Source of the DNA: Jilunia laotingensis
Lineage (GTDB): Bacteria > Bacteroidota > Bacteroidia > Bacteroidales > Bacteroidaceae
Direction: 5' to 3'
Assembly (NCBI RefSeq): GCF_014385165.1
Contig: NZ_JACRTF010000002.1
Span: 1 to 43,945, forward strand
Length of the DNA: 43,945 nt
Positions 23,704 to 30,908 of this stretch are shown here, in pieces; within the stretch, counting starts at the first letter, position 1; each line of letters starts with the position of its first letter. The notes under the pieces are model-generated. The model did no database searches. It had not been told where the DNA came from and saw only the letters and a list, made by a program, of their open reading frames with translations. Position numbers and translations under genes: made by a program.

Positions 23704-23721
23704 TACTTTTGAGCAAAAATA
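23704..23721. promoter_or_regulatory. Overlapping divergent -7 elements
   Basis: TACTTTTG on the plus strand (23704-23711) and TATTTTTG on the minus strand (23721-23714), both fitting TAnnTTTG, lie between the M23 peptidase gene and the DUF4099 gene. The leaders would be short (about 12-18 nt). No clear -33 TTTG elements are seen. Confidence 0.45.
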
Positions 23722-23729
23722 TACATTAC

Positions 23730-24449
23730 ATGGATAAAAAGCAAGCTATTTTTAATGAAAATGATATTCCATATAAAGAATTAGAACTAATAGGAATATC
23801 AAAAAAACAGATATGGTCTTTGGATAAGGCAAATATCACAGCTCTATTATCTGGAAAGAGAACCAGTTTACTAGACCTTTCTTTTCACGATAATAATGGA
23901 GAAGAAATAAGTATGAAAGGAAAAATAAGTTTGTACTGGAAAGATAGCAACAATGCTGGCGTTAAAGTTCATCCAGTCAGACCAGAAATAATGAATGATA
24001 TAAACCTTAAACCAAAGGAGTTAGAACGACTTCAAGATAACGAGATAATAACAAAAACTATTAACAATGAAAAATATCTCGTACAATTAGACCCTGAAAC
24101 AAACGAATTGCTTAAAACAAAAATCAAAAGTATTTCAATACCTTCAAACATAAAAGGTGTTGAGCTGGATAAGCAACAAAAGGAAACTCTAAAATCAGGT
24201 AAGGAATTAATTTTGAATGTTGACAAAGAAAAAATTGCCATAAGATTAGATTTAAATAATCCAAGAGGAATAAAATTCCTAGACTTCGAGCAGAAACAGA
24301 AAATAGCTTATGACCGGCATAACCCACAAATTATAGGAACTATTCATACTGATAAAAACAGAAATGAATATATAGAATACATGAAAGGACAAAAAACAAC
24401 ACTTGGAAATGAATCGCAATCTAAAGTAGAACATAAATTCAAATTATAA
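23730..24449 (+). CDS. DUF4099/DUF3945 domain protein
   Basis: From the ATG at 23730 (239 aa; the in-frame hydrophobic sequence upstream is promoter region), residues 10-90 match DUF4099 (PYKELELIGISKKQIWSL; ANITALLSGKRTSLLDL; VHPVRPE) and about 95-195 match DUF3945 (GVELDKQQKETLKSGKELIL). Such proteins are common in Bacteroidales conjugative elements next to mobilisation or topoisomerase genes; their function is unknown. The next gene follows with 1 bp and carries a second DUF3945 copy. Confidence 0.8.
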   Translation: MDKKQAIFNENDIPYKELELIGISKKQIWSLDKANITALLSGKRTSLLDLSFHDNNGEEISMKGKISLYWKDSNNAGVKVHPVRPEIMNDINLKPKELERLQDNEIITKTINNEKYLVQLDPETNELLKTKIKSISIPSNIKGVELDKQQKETLKSGKELILNVDKEKIAIRLDLNNPRGIKFLDFEQKQKIAYDRHNPQIIGTIHTDKNRNEYIEYMKGQKTTLGNESQSKVEHKFKL

Positions 24450-24450
24450 A

Positions 24451-26010
24451 ATGGAAGAAAAGAAAAAATTTGAAGCTTTGCAATATAGTTATGAAAATGC
24501 CGGACAATTCCGAGCAATAGCAGCAATTCTTGGATATTCAGAAGAATATCGGAATGGTGATATTACCTTTTCCAAAGGTAATGAAACATATACTTATCCA
24601 CTGAATACACTTAAACTTGGCAATTTAGGAGATAATAGAGAATCTTTATTAGAGCAATCTAAAGAAAGAATAATCAGTTTCTTTGATAAAGAACAAGCTA
24701 GCAATAATTTCCAAGAATATAGCCAATATTTACGAGAAAACCACAATGTTGCAATTATAAAATGGGATGATATAAAACAAGGTACTAACAAGAATGAAGG
24801 ATATAAAGACGGATTTACAGTCATTGACCTTGAAAATAAAATTGCATATAAAGGAGAAGACCTTTATCGATATGCTTATGAACAAAACCAAACCCTAGAT
24901 GGTAAAGGTTCATATGTTGATATAGACTGGAACAAGTTTAATGAAGTAGGAGTTAAACCGGAAAATTTAAGCCCCGAAGATATTGCAAACATCAAAAATG
25001 GGAAAAAAACAGGTATGCTAAATTTTTCCATTGAAGATACTCCCGGTAATAGAACACTTCTAGACAATGAAAAAGTGTCTTATAAAACAGAAAATGGAAA
25101 ACTCCATTTTGAGGGGAAAGCAACAACTCTTAAATATATAACAGCCGAGAATACACCTGAAAATAAATCTAAATTAAAAACCAACGAAATTGATTTCAAA
25201 GAAGAAGGTAAACGCATCAAAATTGATGGTATCAATGCTAGAAAACTAGCAATCGCAGCTATTACAGTAGTTTACCCAATCGCTGGGATTGCTATCTTGC
25301 TCATTCCTAAACGACAAGAAATAAAAAATGATTTATCCTTTACTAAGGATGAAATAAAAGCCCTAAAAGCTGATAATGTCGTAGTAAAGACTAATTCAAA
25401 AGGAGAAAGAACATTGCACCAACGTGACAAAGATACTAATGAGATAGTATCAATAAAAGCAAAAGACATTCATATTCCCCAAAAACTTGGAGGAATAGAG
25501 CTTACTCCTATGCAGCAAGAAAATCTCAAAAATGGAAAAGAAATTACCATTGTAAACGAGGAACTAAACAAAGCTGCAAAAGTAAAACTAGATTTGAATG
25601 CCAGAAATGGATTATCAATCAAAGATGCAAATACTATAGAAATTAAAGCGACTGAAAAGAAAGAACAAACAATAGGGAAAGAAAGATATATATCTGATAA
25701 AGAAAGATTAGAGTTTGTAGCCCAAAAAGGAGCTAAAGGGATTGATGAAATTTTTAAAGATAAACCCACCGAAATGGCTGCCTTTTTAGAGAAACATAAA
25801 CTTTCTAAAGATTATGCTTCTTACAAGGAAGTAGAAAAAACATATTCCAGCTCTAGGGAAGCTACTAAACAAACTGTCGGAGAACAAATATCTACCCAAA
25901 TGGATAAAATAGATAGTTCTATTAAAGCAACAGCGAAGCAAGAAGCATCTATTCTCGGATATGGTAGAACCTACGGAAAAAATAATGATACTCCAACAAT
26001 GAAACTATAA
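24451..26010 (+). CDS. DUF3945-containing protein (519 aa)
   Basis: A multi-part protein: an N-terminal region (about 1-165) of unknown fold, a middle region with two DUF3945-like segments (INGARKLAIAAITVVYPIAG flanks a hydrophobic stretch near 265-285), and a DUF3945 copy at about 295-400 (GGIELTPMQQENLKNGKEIT). The C-terminal part is charged and lysine-rich. The paralogous DUF3945 region is shared with the preceding gene. Function unknown; the context is DNA processing (Toprim protein, HU and zinc-ribbon protein nearby). Confidence 0.75.
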   Translation: MEEKKKFEALQYSYENAGQFRAIAAILGYSEEYRNGDITFSKGNETYTYPLNTLKLGNLGDNRESLLEQSKERIISFFDKEQASNNFQEYSQYLRENHNVAIIKWDDIKQGTNKNEGYKDGFTVIDLENKIAYKGEDLYRYAYEQNQTLDGKGSYVDIDWNKFNEVGVKPENLSPEDIANIKNGKKTGMLNFSIEDTPGNRTLLDNEKVSYKTENGKLHFEGKATTLKYITAENTPENKSKLKTNEIDFKEEGKRIKIDGINARKLAIAAITVVYPIAGIAILLIPKRQEIKNDLSFTKDEIKALKADNVVVKTNSKGERTLHQRDKDTNEIVSIKAKDIHIPQKLGGIELTPMQQENLKNGKEITIVNEELNKAAKVKLDLNARNGLSIKDANTIEIKATEKKEQTIGKERYISDKERLEFVAQKGAKGIDEIFKDKPTEMAAFLEKHKLSKDYASYKEVEKTYSSSREATKQTVGEQISTQMDKIDSSIKATAKQEASILGYGRTYGKNNDTPTMKL

Positions 26011-26014
26011 TATT

Positions 26015-27124
26015 ATGCTAACATTTGACGATTATAAGGCTAAAATATCCATCATTCAAATACTTGAAGATTTAGGATATAAACAAGACATTAGCAAAGG
26101 AAAGGTTTCGCCTGTTTTTAAACTGACAGACGGAGCAGGTAACAAGTTGGATGAAATCATCATCAAGAATCCTCATAGTGTACAAGAACACTACTATGAT
26201 AGGAATTATAAAGGTGGAGATTTAATTCAGTTCATCAAAAATCATATTAACGACTTCCCACAATTCCAACATCAAAATACATTTGTGCGAATCAATATGA
26301 TTTTAGGACATTACGCAAATGAGCCTTATAGTCCTAAATATGAAGCATTCAAAGTTGTAAAAGCAGAAAACAAATCTTTTGACAGAGATAGATATAAAGA
26401 ATTTCCTACTACACTCGCTGATTTAAGATTTCTCACAAATGAAAGAAATATAAATCATCAAGTCGTAGAAAAGTTTCTACCATTTATCACAAGGGTTAAA
26501 GACTTACAAGGAAACGGCAATTATTATAATATAGGTTTTCCCTATATTAATCCAAAAGATAAAGACAACAAAGTAACAAATTACGAATTAAGAAACTATG
26601 GATTCAAAGGAATGGCTGCCGGAGGTGATAAAAGTAACTCGCTTTGGATTGCTGATTTTTGCCCACACCCCCAAATGGCAAAACATATATACTTTGCAGA
26701 ATCCGCTTTAGATGCTATGAGCTTCTATCAGCTCAATGCTAACAAAATCAAATTAGAAGAAAGTGTTTTTTGTAGTGTAGGAGGGTACATTTCAGTTAAT
26801 CAAATAAAAAACACTTTATTGCGATACCCACAAGCTAAAGTACATACCTGTTTTGATAATGATTTAAACGGTAATTTGTATGACATTAAAGTGTCTGGAA
26901 TCATTAGTAATACAGAAATGACAATAAAAGAAAATAAAGATGATGTGCTGTTTAAAACTAAGGGTAGAGAATTCACTATTAACAAAAATGACGTTTCACT
27001 AGAAAGTTTTAGGGAAAAAAGCAAAATAATAGCTCCTATGATTTCTCATAAAGCAGAAAAAGCAAAAGATTTCAATGAAATTCTAATGAAACAACATGAA
27101 CAAAAAAAAAGTATTAAGTTATGA
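26015..27124 (+). CDS. Toprim-domain protein, primase-like
   Basis: A 369-aa protein. The N-terminal part (YKAKISIIQILEDLGYK.., then HYYDRNYKGGDLIQFIKNH) resembles the CHC2-type primase start but lacks the zinc-binding cysteines. The C-terminal part contains a Toprim core: HIYFAESALDAMSFYQLN with the conserved glutamate and CFDNDLNGNLYDIK with the DxD. It may prime replication of the transferred single strand, as plasmid primases do, though a missing zinc finger leaves activity uncertain. It follows the DUF3945 gene by 4 bp and overlaps the next gene by 4 bp. Confidence 0.75.
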   Translation: MLTFDDYKAKISIIQILEDLGYKQDISKGKVSPVFKLTDGAGNKLDEIIIKNPHSVQEHYYDRNYKGGDLIQFIKNHINDFPQFQHQNTFVRINMILGHYANEPYSPKYEAFKVVKAENKSFDRDRYKEFPTTLADLRFLTNERNINHQVVEKFLPFITRVKDLQGNGNYYNIGFPYINPKDKDNKVTNYELRNYGFKGMAAGGDKSNSLWIADFCPHPQMAKHIYFAESALDAMSFYQLNANKIKLEESVFCSVGGYISVNQIKNTLLRYPQAKVHTCFDNDLNGNLYDIKVSGIISNTEMTIKENKDDVLFKTKGREFTINKNDVSLESFREKSKIIAPMISHKAEKAKDFNEILMKQHEQKKSIKL

Positions 27125-27624
27125 ATGATGGAACAAACATAGCTTCTGATGATATTATATTAAAGCCTAAATTCCGATATTGGTTAATGAAGAATTTCCT
27201 TTTAATCACATTAGCGATTTTCGTATTCATTTTTAGTAAATATATAAGAGAACATGAATTATTAAAATTTATCAGTGGAACGATATTAGTATTGTTGATA
27301 TTTATAATTTTCTACAGATATATTTCAATGTTACTTTGTACAAAATGGATTATAACTAGAGAGCAAATAAAAATATATCAAGGAGTGCTTTCAAAAAGGA
27401 TTAACTACATAGAATTATATCGTGTATATGATTATGAAGAAAAGCAAAGTTTTATCCAGTCTTTAATAAACAACACCAATATCTACATTTATTCTGGCGA
27501 TAAATCAACACCAGAACTACTGATGAATGGTCTTAAAGCTAATAGTGATATAATTCAAACCATCAGAAATAGAGTAGAAGAACAAAAAAAGAAAAAAGGA
27601 ATATATGAATTTACAAACAGATAA
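27121..27624 (+). CDS. Membrane protein with bacterial PH-like domain
   Basis: A 167-aa protein with two transmembrane helices (about 22-38 and 50-72) followed by a domain typical of bPH2 proteins: WIITREQIKIYQGVLSKRIN, IELYRVYDYEEKQSF, and a final NIYIYSGDKSTPELLMNG. Its start overlaps the primase-like gene (ATGA). Role in the operon unknown. Confidence 0.7.
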   Translation: MNDGTNIASDDIILKPKFRYWLMKNFLLITLAIFVFIFSKYIREHELLKFISGTILVLLIFIIFYRYISMLLCTKWIITREQIKIYQGVLSKRINYIELYRVYDYEEKQSFIQSLINNTNIYIYSGDKSTPELLMNGLKANSDIIQTIRNRVEEQKKKKGIYEFTNR

Positions 27625-27628
27625 TGAT

Positions 27629-28312
27629 ATGAAAAGAGTGCTTTTATTTTTTTCCCTAATGTTACTGTTAGGCAACATAAAAGGACTAGCACAATCTATT
27701 GTCATTGACCCGGTAATGATTGGAACATTGGTTTATTCCCATCAGGAGCAACAAGGTGTATTGAAAGACATACAAAGTGAGGAAACAAAAATCCGCAACT
27801 TTCAAATTTTAATCCAACAAAAAATGAATCAAATTCAATCCTTACAGGAGAAGACATACAACTATCTTTCTACAGTTAATGCAGTTGTGAAAAATGGAAA
27901 AGATATTATTTATGCTTCAACCTTAGCTAGAGACATAGCTAAATACCAATCCGAAGCAGCTAAATATGCAGTTGGAGACCCTAAATTATTAACCATAATT
28001 GCAAAAACAGAGTATGAGCTTATCAGTCGAAGTGTAGATTTAATGATATACATAAACAATATAGCATTGCAAGGCGGTGAAAAAAATCTTATGGATAATA
28101 AGCAAAGGATAGATTTATGTATTCATGTGGTCAATGAACTTAGACGAATGCGAGGACTTGCATACGCTGTATGCCGACAAATGAAATCCGCTAAAAGGGC
28201 TGGAGTACTAAAAACACTTGTACCCGGACAATTTAAATATGTAAATAGTGGGAAACAAAAAGTAGATAATATTTTAAACGGTATTAAATGGATTAGTAAA
28301 GGAGGATATTAA
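27629..28312 (+). CDS. Second TraI-like secreted protein, chimaeric signal peptide
   Basis: 227 aa from the ATG at 27629 (an earlier in-frame ATG at 27605 would add 8 residues and overlaps the upstream gene). The mature part is clearly paralogous to the 12597 gene: both share GDPxLL, AKTEYEL-type and NLMDNKQRIDL, and then RMRGLAYAVCRQMK. The signal peptide (MKRVLLFFSLMLLLG), however, is that of the 13273 gene, identical over the first 35 nt. The protein thus combines parts of two tra genes. It probably acts in the periplasm, perhaps as an alternative VirB5-like subunit. Confidence 0.72.
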   Translation: MKRVLLFFSLMLLLGNIKGLAQSIVIDPVMIGTLVYSHQEQQGVLKDIQSEETKIRNFQILIQQKMNQIQSLQEKTYNYLSTVNAVVKNGKDIIYASTLARDIAKYQSEAAKYAVGDPKLLTIIAKTEYELISRSVDLMIYINNIALQGGEKNLMDNKQRIDLCIHVVNELRRMRGLAYAVCRQMKSAKRAGVLKTLVPGQFKYVNSGKQKVDNILNGIKWISKGGY

Positions 28313-29149
28313 ATGGATAATGATACAATCAAAGATTTAGGCTTATGCCCTATTTGCCAAAAAGGACACATAATGAAAGGCAGTTTAGGATATTCCTGTA
28401 ATTACTTCAAAAACATGAATGACAAATGTACATTTAATATTTATCATTCATATTGGGGAAAAGAGATTACAGAAGAAATAGCCAGGCAATTAATAACAAC
28501 AGGGAAAACAGATATATTTCATGACTTCCATAATAAAAAAGGAGTTCCTTTTTCTGCATATCTGACTATCGAAAATGGAATCGTTATTCCTTCTTTCGTA
28601 AATGAAGTATTAGAAACTCCGTGTCCTGTGTGTGGTAGAGAAATTGAAATTTTACTAAATGGATATGCTTGTAAAGGGTATTCACAAAAGGACAAGGACA
28701 ACAACAGAGTTTGTAACCTCTATATACCCAAAACTATTGCACAAAGAGAAATACCATTGGAAGCAGCAGAAATACTTGCCAGAGGAAAAAAAACACCGTT
28801 TATGACTGGATTTAAATCAAGAGAAGGAAATGATTTTTCTTCACGGCTGGTTCTAACAGAGAACTTAGATATTTCTTTTGACAATACATTGTGTAAGTGT
28901 CCTAAGTGTGGAGGAAACTTATATATAAACAAAAAAGCCTATAATTGTTCCAACTATAGAAATGAAGCCATAAAATGTGATTTTGTCATTTGGCGTGAAA
29001 TGTCAGGACGTTCTATAACTCCCGAAGAAGCAATAGAACTTTGCGAGAAAAAAGAAACACCTGTGTTAACTGGATTTCATGATAAAAACGGGCAACCGAT
29101 GGAAAGAAAGCTTGTACTGAACGATGATTTTAAAATAAAACTAATATGA
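28313..29149 (+). CDS. Zinc-ribbon protein with topoisomerase-like C-terminal repeats
   Basis: A 278-aa protein made of three consecutive modules, each with a four-cysteine zinc ribbon (CPICQKGHIMKG..YSC..C; CPVCGREIEI..YACKG..C; CPKCGGNLYI..YNCSN..C) and followed by a shorter segment ending in patterns such as HNKKGVPFSAYLTI or HDKNGQPMERKLVL. These are the repeats found at the C-terminus of type IA topoisomerases (TopB-like). No catalytic domain is present, and none is found nearby, so this is a stand-alone DNA- or RNA-binding protein, or a gene that lost its catalytic half. It is 0 bp from the upstream gene. Confidence 0.78.
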   Translation: MDNDTIKDLGLCPICQKGHIMKGSLGYSCNYFKNMNDKCTFNIYHSYWGKEITEEIARQLITTGKTDIFHDFHNKKGVPFSAYLTIENGIVIPSFVNEVLETPCPVCGREIEILLNGYACKGYSQKDKDNNRVCNLYIPKTIAQREIPLEAAEILARGKKTPFMTGFKSREGNDFSSRLVLTENLDISFDNTLCKCPKCGGNLYINKKAYNCSNYRNEAIKCDFVIWREMSGRSITPEEAIELCEKKETPVLTGFHDKNGQPMERKLVLNDDFKIKLI

Positions 29150-29499
29150 AAATAGAATTTATAATTTATAGCCATTTTTTTAAAGAGAGAGGAATGAAGG
29201 TAAAGGGTGATTGGAATTTTCCGCATCTTCCAAGGATAGGCGAAGAAATTTCACCTCACATTATAATGTTTCAGAATGAATTTACCTATCAAAATTTATT
29301 AGAATATCTAACAGATGAAGCTAAAAGTGATTTTAATAAATTCAATGATGGTGAAGATGATTTAGAAGGGAATTTTAAAGCATGGGTATATGATGTTATC
29401 TGTGAGGTCAATATAGTTGAATCAATACATTATAGACCAGATACAGAAGACTATACCCAAATTATTCCTGAAATTTGTTTAAGTGATTTAAGTAATTAA
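29146..29499 (+). CDS. Hypothetical 117-aa protein
   Basis: Unknown soluble protein with an N-terminal segment KIEFIIYSHFFKERGMKVKG and an acidic middle (FNDGEDDLEGNF). Its beginning (short beta strand, P..P..GEE) resembles the start of the 29786 gene, PVVPRVGEKIYLSD versus PHLPRIGEEISPHI, so the two are probably distant paralogues flanking the HU gene. It overlaps the upstream gene by 4 bp. Confidence 0.7.
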   Translation: MKIEFIIYSHFFKERGMKVKGDWNFPHLPRIGEEISPHIIMFQNEFTYQNLLEYLTDEAKSDFNKFNDGEDDLEGNFKAWVYDVICEVNIVESIHYRPDTEDYTQIIPEICLSDLSN

Positions 29500-29510
29500 A
29501 TATTATTGAT

Positions 29511-29789
29511 ATGCAAATGAATAAGACTGATTTAATCAAAATGGTTGCTGAAAAGGCAAATAAACCAACAAAAGAAGTAGCAGAAATAATTGATAGTTTT
29601 TTCAAAGAATTATCTCAAAATCTAAGAGAAAAAGATGTTTCTATAAAAGATTTTGGTACTTTCAAAAAGATTATTCAGCCAGCTCGGATAGCTAGAAATC
29701 CGGCAACTGGAGAACCTGTAGAAGTTCCAGAAAAGGAAGTTGTTAAATTTAAGCCGTCCAAAAATATACTAAACATGAAATGGCTATGA
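29511..29789 (+). CDS. HU/IHF-family DNA-binding protein
   Basis: A 92-aa histone-like protein: MNKTDLIKMVAEKANKPTKE (helical dimerisation part), FGTFKKIIQPARIARNPATG (the arm with conserved RNPATGE) and a C-terminal VVKFKPSKNIL. It bends DNA and could assist oriT or oriV complexes. Two starts are possible (29511 or 29517). The next gene overlaps by 4 bp. Confidence 0.93.
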   Translation: MQMNKTDLIKMVAEKANKPTKEVAEIIDSFFKELSQNLREKDVSIKDFGTFKKIIQPARIARNPATGEPVEVPEKEVVKFKPSKNILNMKWL

Positions 29790-30052
29790 TAGAAATAAAC
29801 ATCCATATTCCTATAGATGGTGTGAACAATATTTCTATACCAATCCAATTACCTGTAGTTCCAAGGGTTGGAGAAAAGATTTATCTATCTGACAAACAAA
29901 TAAATAATTTGATAAGTCTATTAGAAGAAGAATATTACCACAATCCACAAACAGAAGAATGGAAAGAATCAATAAGACGGTTCACCAATATTGAGGAAGT
30001 AGCATATAATGCTGCAAATGGAACGATACACATTGAATTATCAACTATTTAA
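29786..30052 (+). CDS. Hypothetical 88-aa protein
   Basis: Start chosen at 29786, where ATG overlaps the HU stop as ATGA (an alternative ATG at 29780 adds two residues). Beta-rich N-terminus (MIEINIHIPIDGVNNISIPI), PVVPRVGEKIYLSD motif shared with the 29146 gene, and a C-terminal amphipathic helix. Function unknown. Confidence 0.65.
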   Translation: MIEINIHIPIDGVNNISIPIQLPVVPRVGEKIYLSDKQINNLISLLEEEYYHNPQTEEWKESIRRFTNIEEVAYNAANGTIHIELSTI

Positions 30053-30062
30053 AAGAAACAAT

Positions 30063-30506
30063 ATGAAAAAGTATTTATCATTAGTAATGATTGGTTTAAG
30101 CCTTATGTTGTCTGGATGCAATAAAGACGATAACAACGACCCTGATACTCCACCTACAGGAGATACAGGAAAAGTACGTTATGAAGCTACCGTAAGCGAC
30201 CCAGAAAATTTCAAACTTCTAATACATTATACAGTAGGAGTAGATATTTCTTCCGAAGCTCCCGAAGAAGCTGCCAAAGAAACTATTGTAGAAAGTCCAT
30301 TCACATTTGAGCAAGAAGCCAAACAAGGAACATATTTATGGCTATCTGCCTACCCTATACCTAAAGATGAAGAAAACCTTGAAAATTTACAGCTACCTAA
30401 GACAGTCGAAGTAAAAATTTTTATTGATGATAAGCTGCATAAGTCTAACAGTGGTGAAAATTATGCAATGGTTCAACATATATTCGGACAGGAAAATTAC
30501 CAGTAG
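30063..30506 (+). CDS. Small lipoprotein, possibly truncated
   Basis: 147 aa from the ATG at 30063: signal peptide with lipobox (LMLSGC), a disordered acidic linker (NKDDNNDPDTPPTGD) and a beta-rich domain (YEATVSDPENFKLLIHYTVG..VEVKIFIDDK). The stop codon (30504-30506) lies directly against repeat R4 (30507), so the original gene may have been longer. Surface location likely; function unknown. Confidence 0.75.
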   Translation: MKKYLSLVMIGLSLMLSGCNKDDNNDPDTPPTGDTGKVRYEATVSDPENFKLLIHYTVGVDISSEAPEEAAKETIVESPFTFEQEAKQGTYLWLSAYPIPKDEENLENLQLPKTVEVKIFIDDKLHKSNSGENYAMVQHIFGQENYQ

Positions 30507-30622
30507 AATTGATACCTTTTCTGCCTGCACTGGAGAGAAACCGGGAAGGTATTTGATACCGTACTTTTCCGGGTTCTGCCCGGCATGGACGATAAGAGAA
30601 CATTATTATGATACCAAAAAAT
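30507..30622 (-). repeat. GGTATCA array R4 (partial A block)
   Basis: Reverse-complement copy of the first two units of the A block plus the box and a few bases of the third. The homology stops at GGTATCAATT, i.e. at a unit border, on the lipoprotein side. The other end is the A-block start (GATACCAAAAA) without the TTTTCCCTAAAG terminal box. Confidence 0.88.
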
Positions 30623-30628
30623 AAAAAC

Positions 30629-30665
30629 CAATACCACTCTCACTGCATAAAAGAGTGGTATTTTC
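30629..30665 (+). terminator. Intrinsic terminator after the lipoprotein gene
   Basis: ATACCACTCT (30631-30640) pairs with AAGAGTGGTA (30651-30660), followed by TTTTC. It closes the 23730-30506 operon, downstream of R4. Confidence 0.8.
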
Positions 30666-30680
30666 ATTTGAATTAATAAA

Positions 30681-30905
30681 ATGAAAGACCAAAAAAGATT
30701 ATTACACAAGTGCCTATTAGAAGACATTCCAGCTTTTGTAATATGCGGAACAGATATTTGTTCCGTCCAAGCAATGGAAGCATATTACCAGATAGCAGTA
30801 GAAAAAGGTTGCAATAGCAATTTTTTAGAAGACTTGAAATTAGCTATAGAAGATTTCAAGGCTTTTCAATGTGAGGAACCTGAAAAAGTTAAAATACCCG
30901 ATTAA
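30681..30905 (+). CDS. Hypothetical 74-aa protein preceding the coupling protein
   Basis: Soluble helical protein (CLLEDIPAFVICGTDICSVQ.., FLEDLKLAIEDFKAFQ). Cysteines are spaced CGTDIC. It starts 3 bp before the end-to-start junction with the coupling protein gene, so the two are cotranscribed. Similar small proteins occur next to coupling proteins in Bacteroidales elements; no function is assigned. Confidence 0.65.
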   Translation: MKDQKRLLHKCLLEDIPAFVICGTDICSVQAMEAYYQIAVEKGCNSNFLEDLKLAIEDFKAFQCEEPEKVKIPD

Positions 30906-30908
30906 ATC

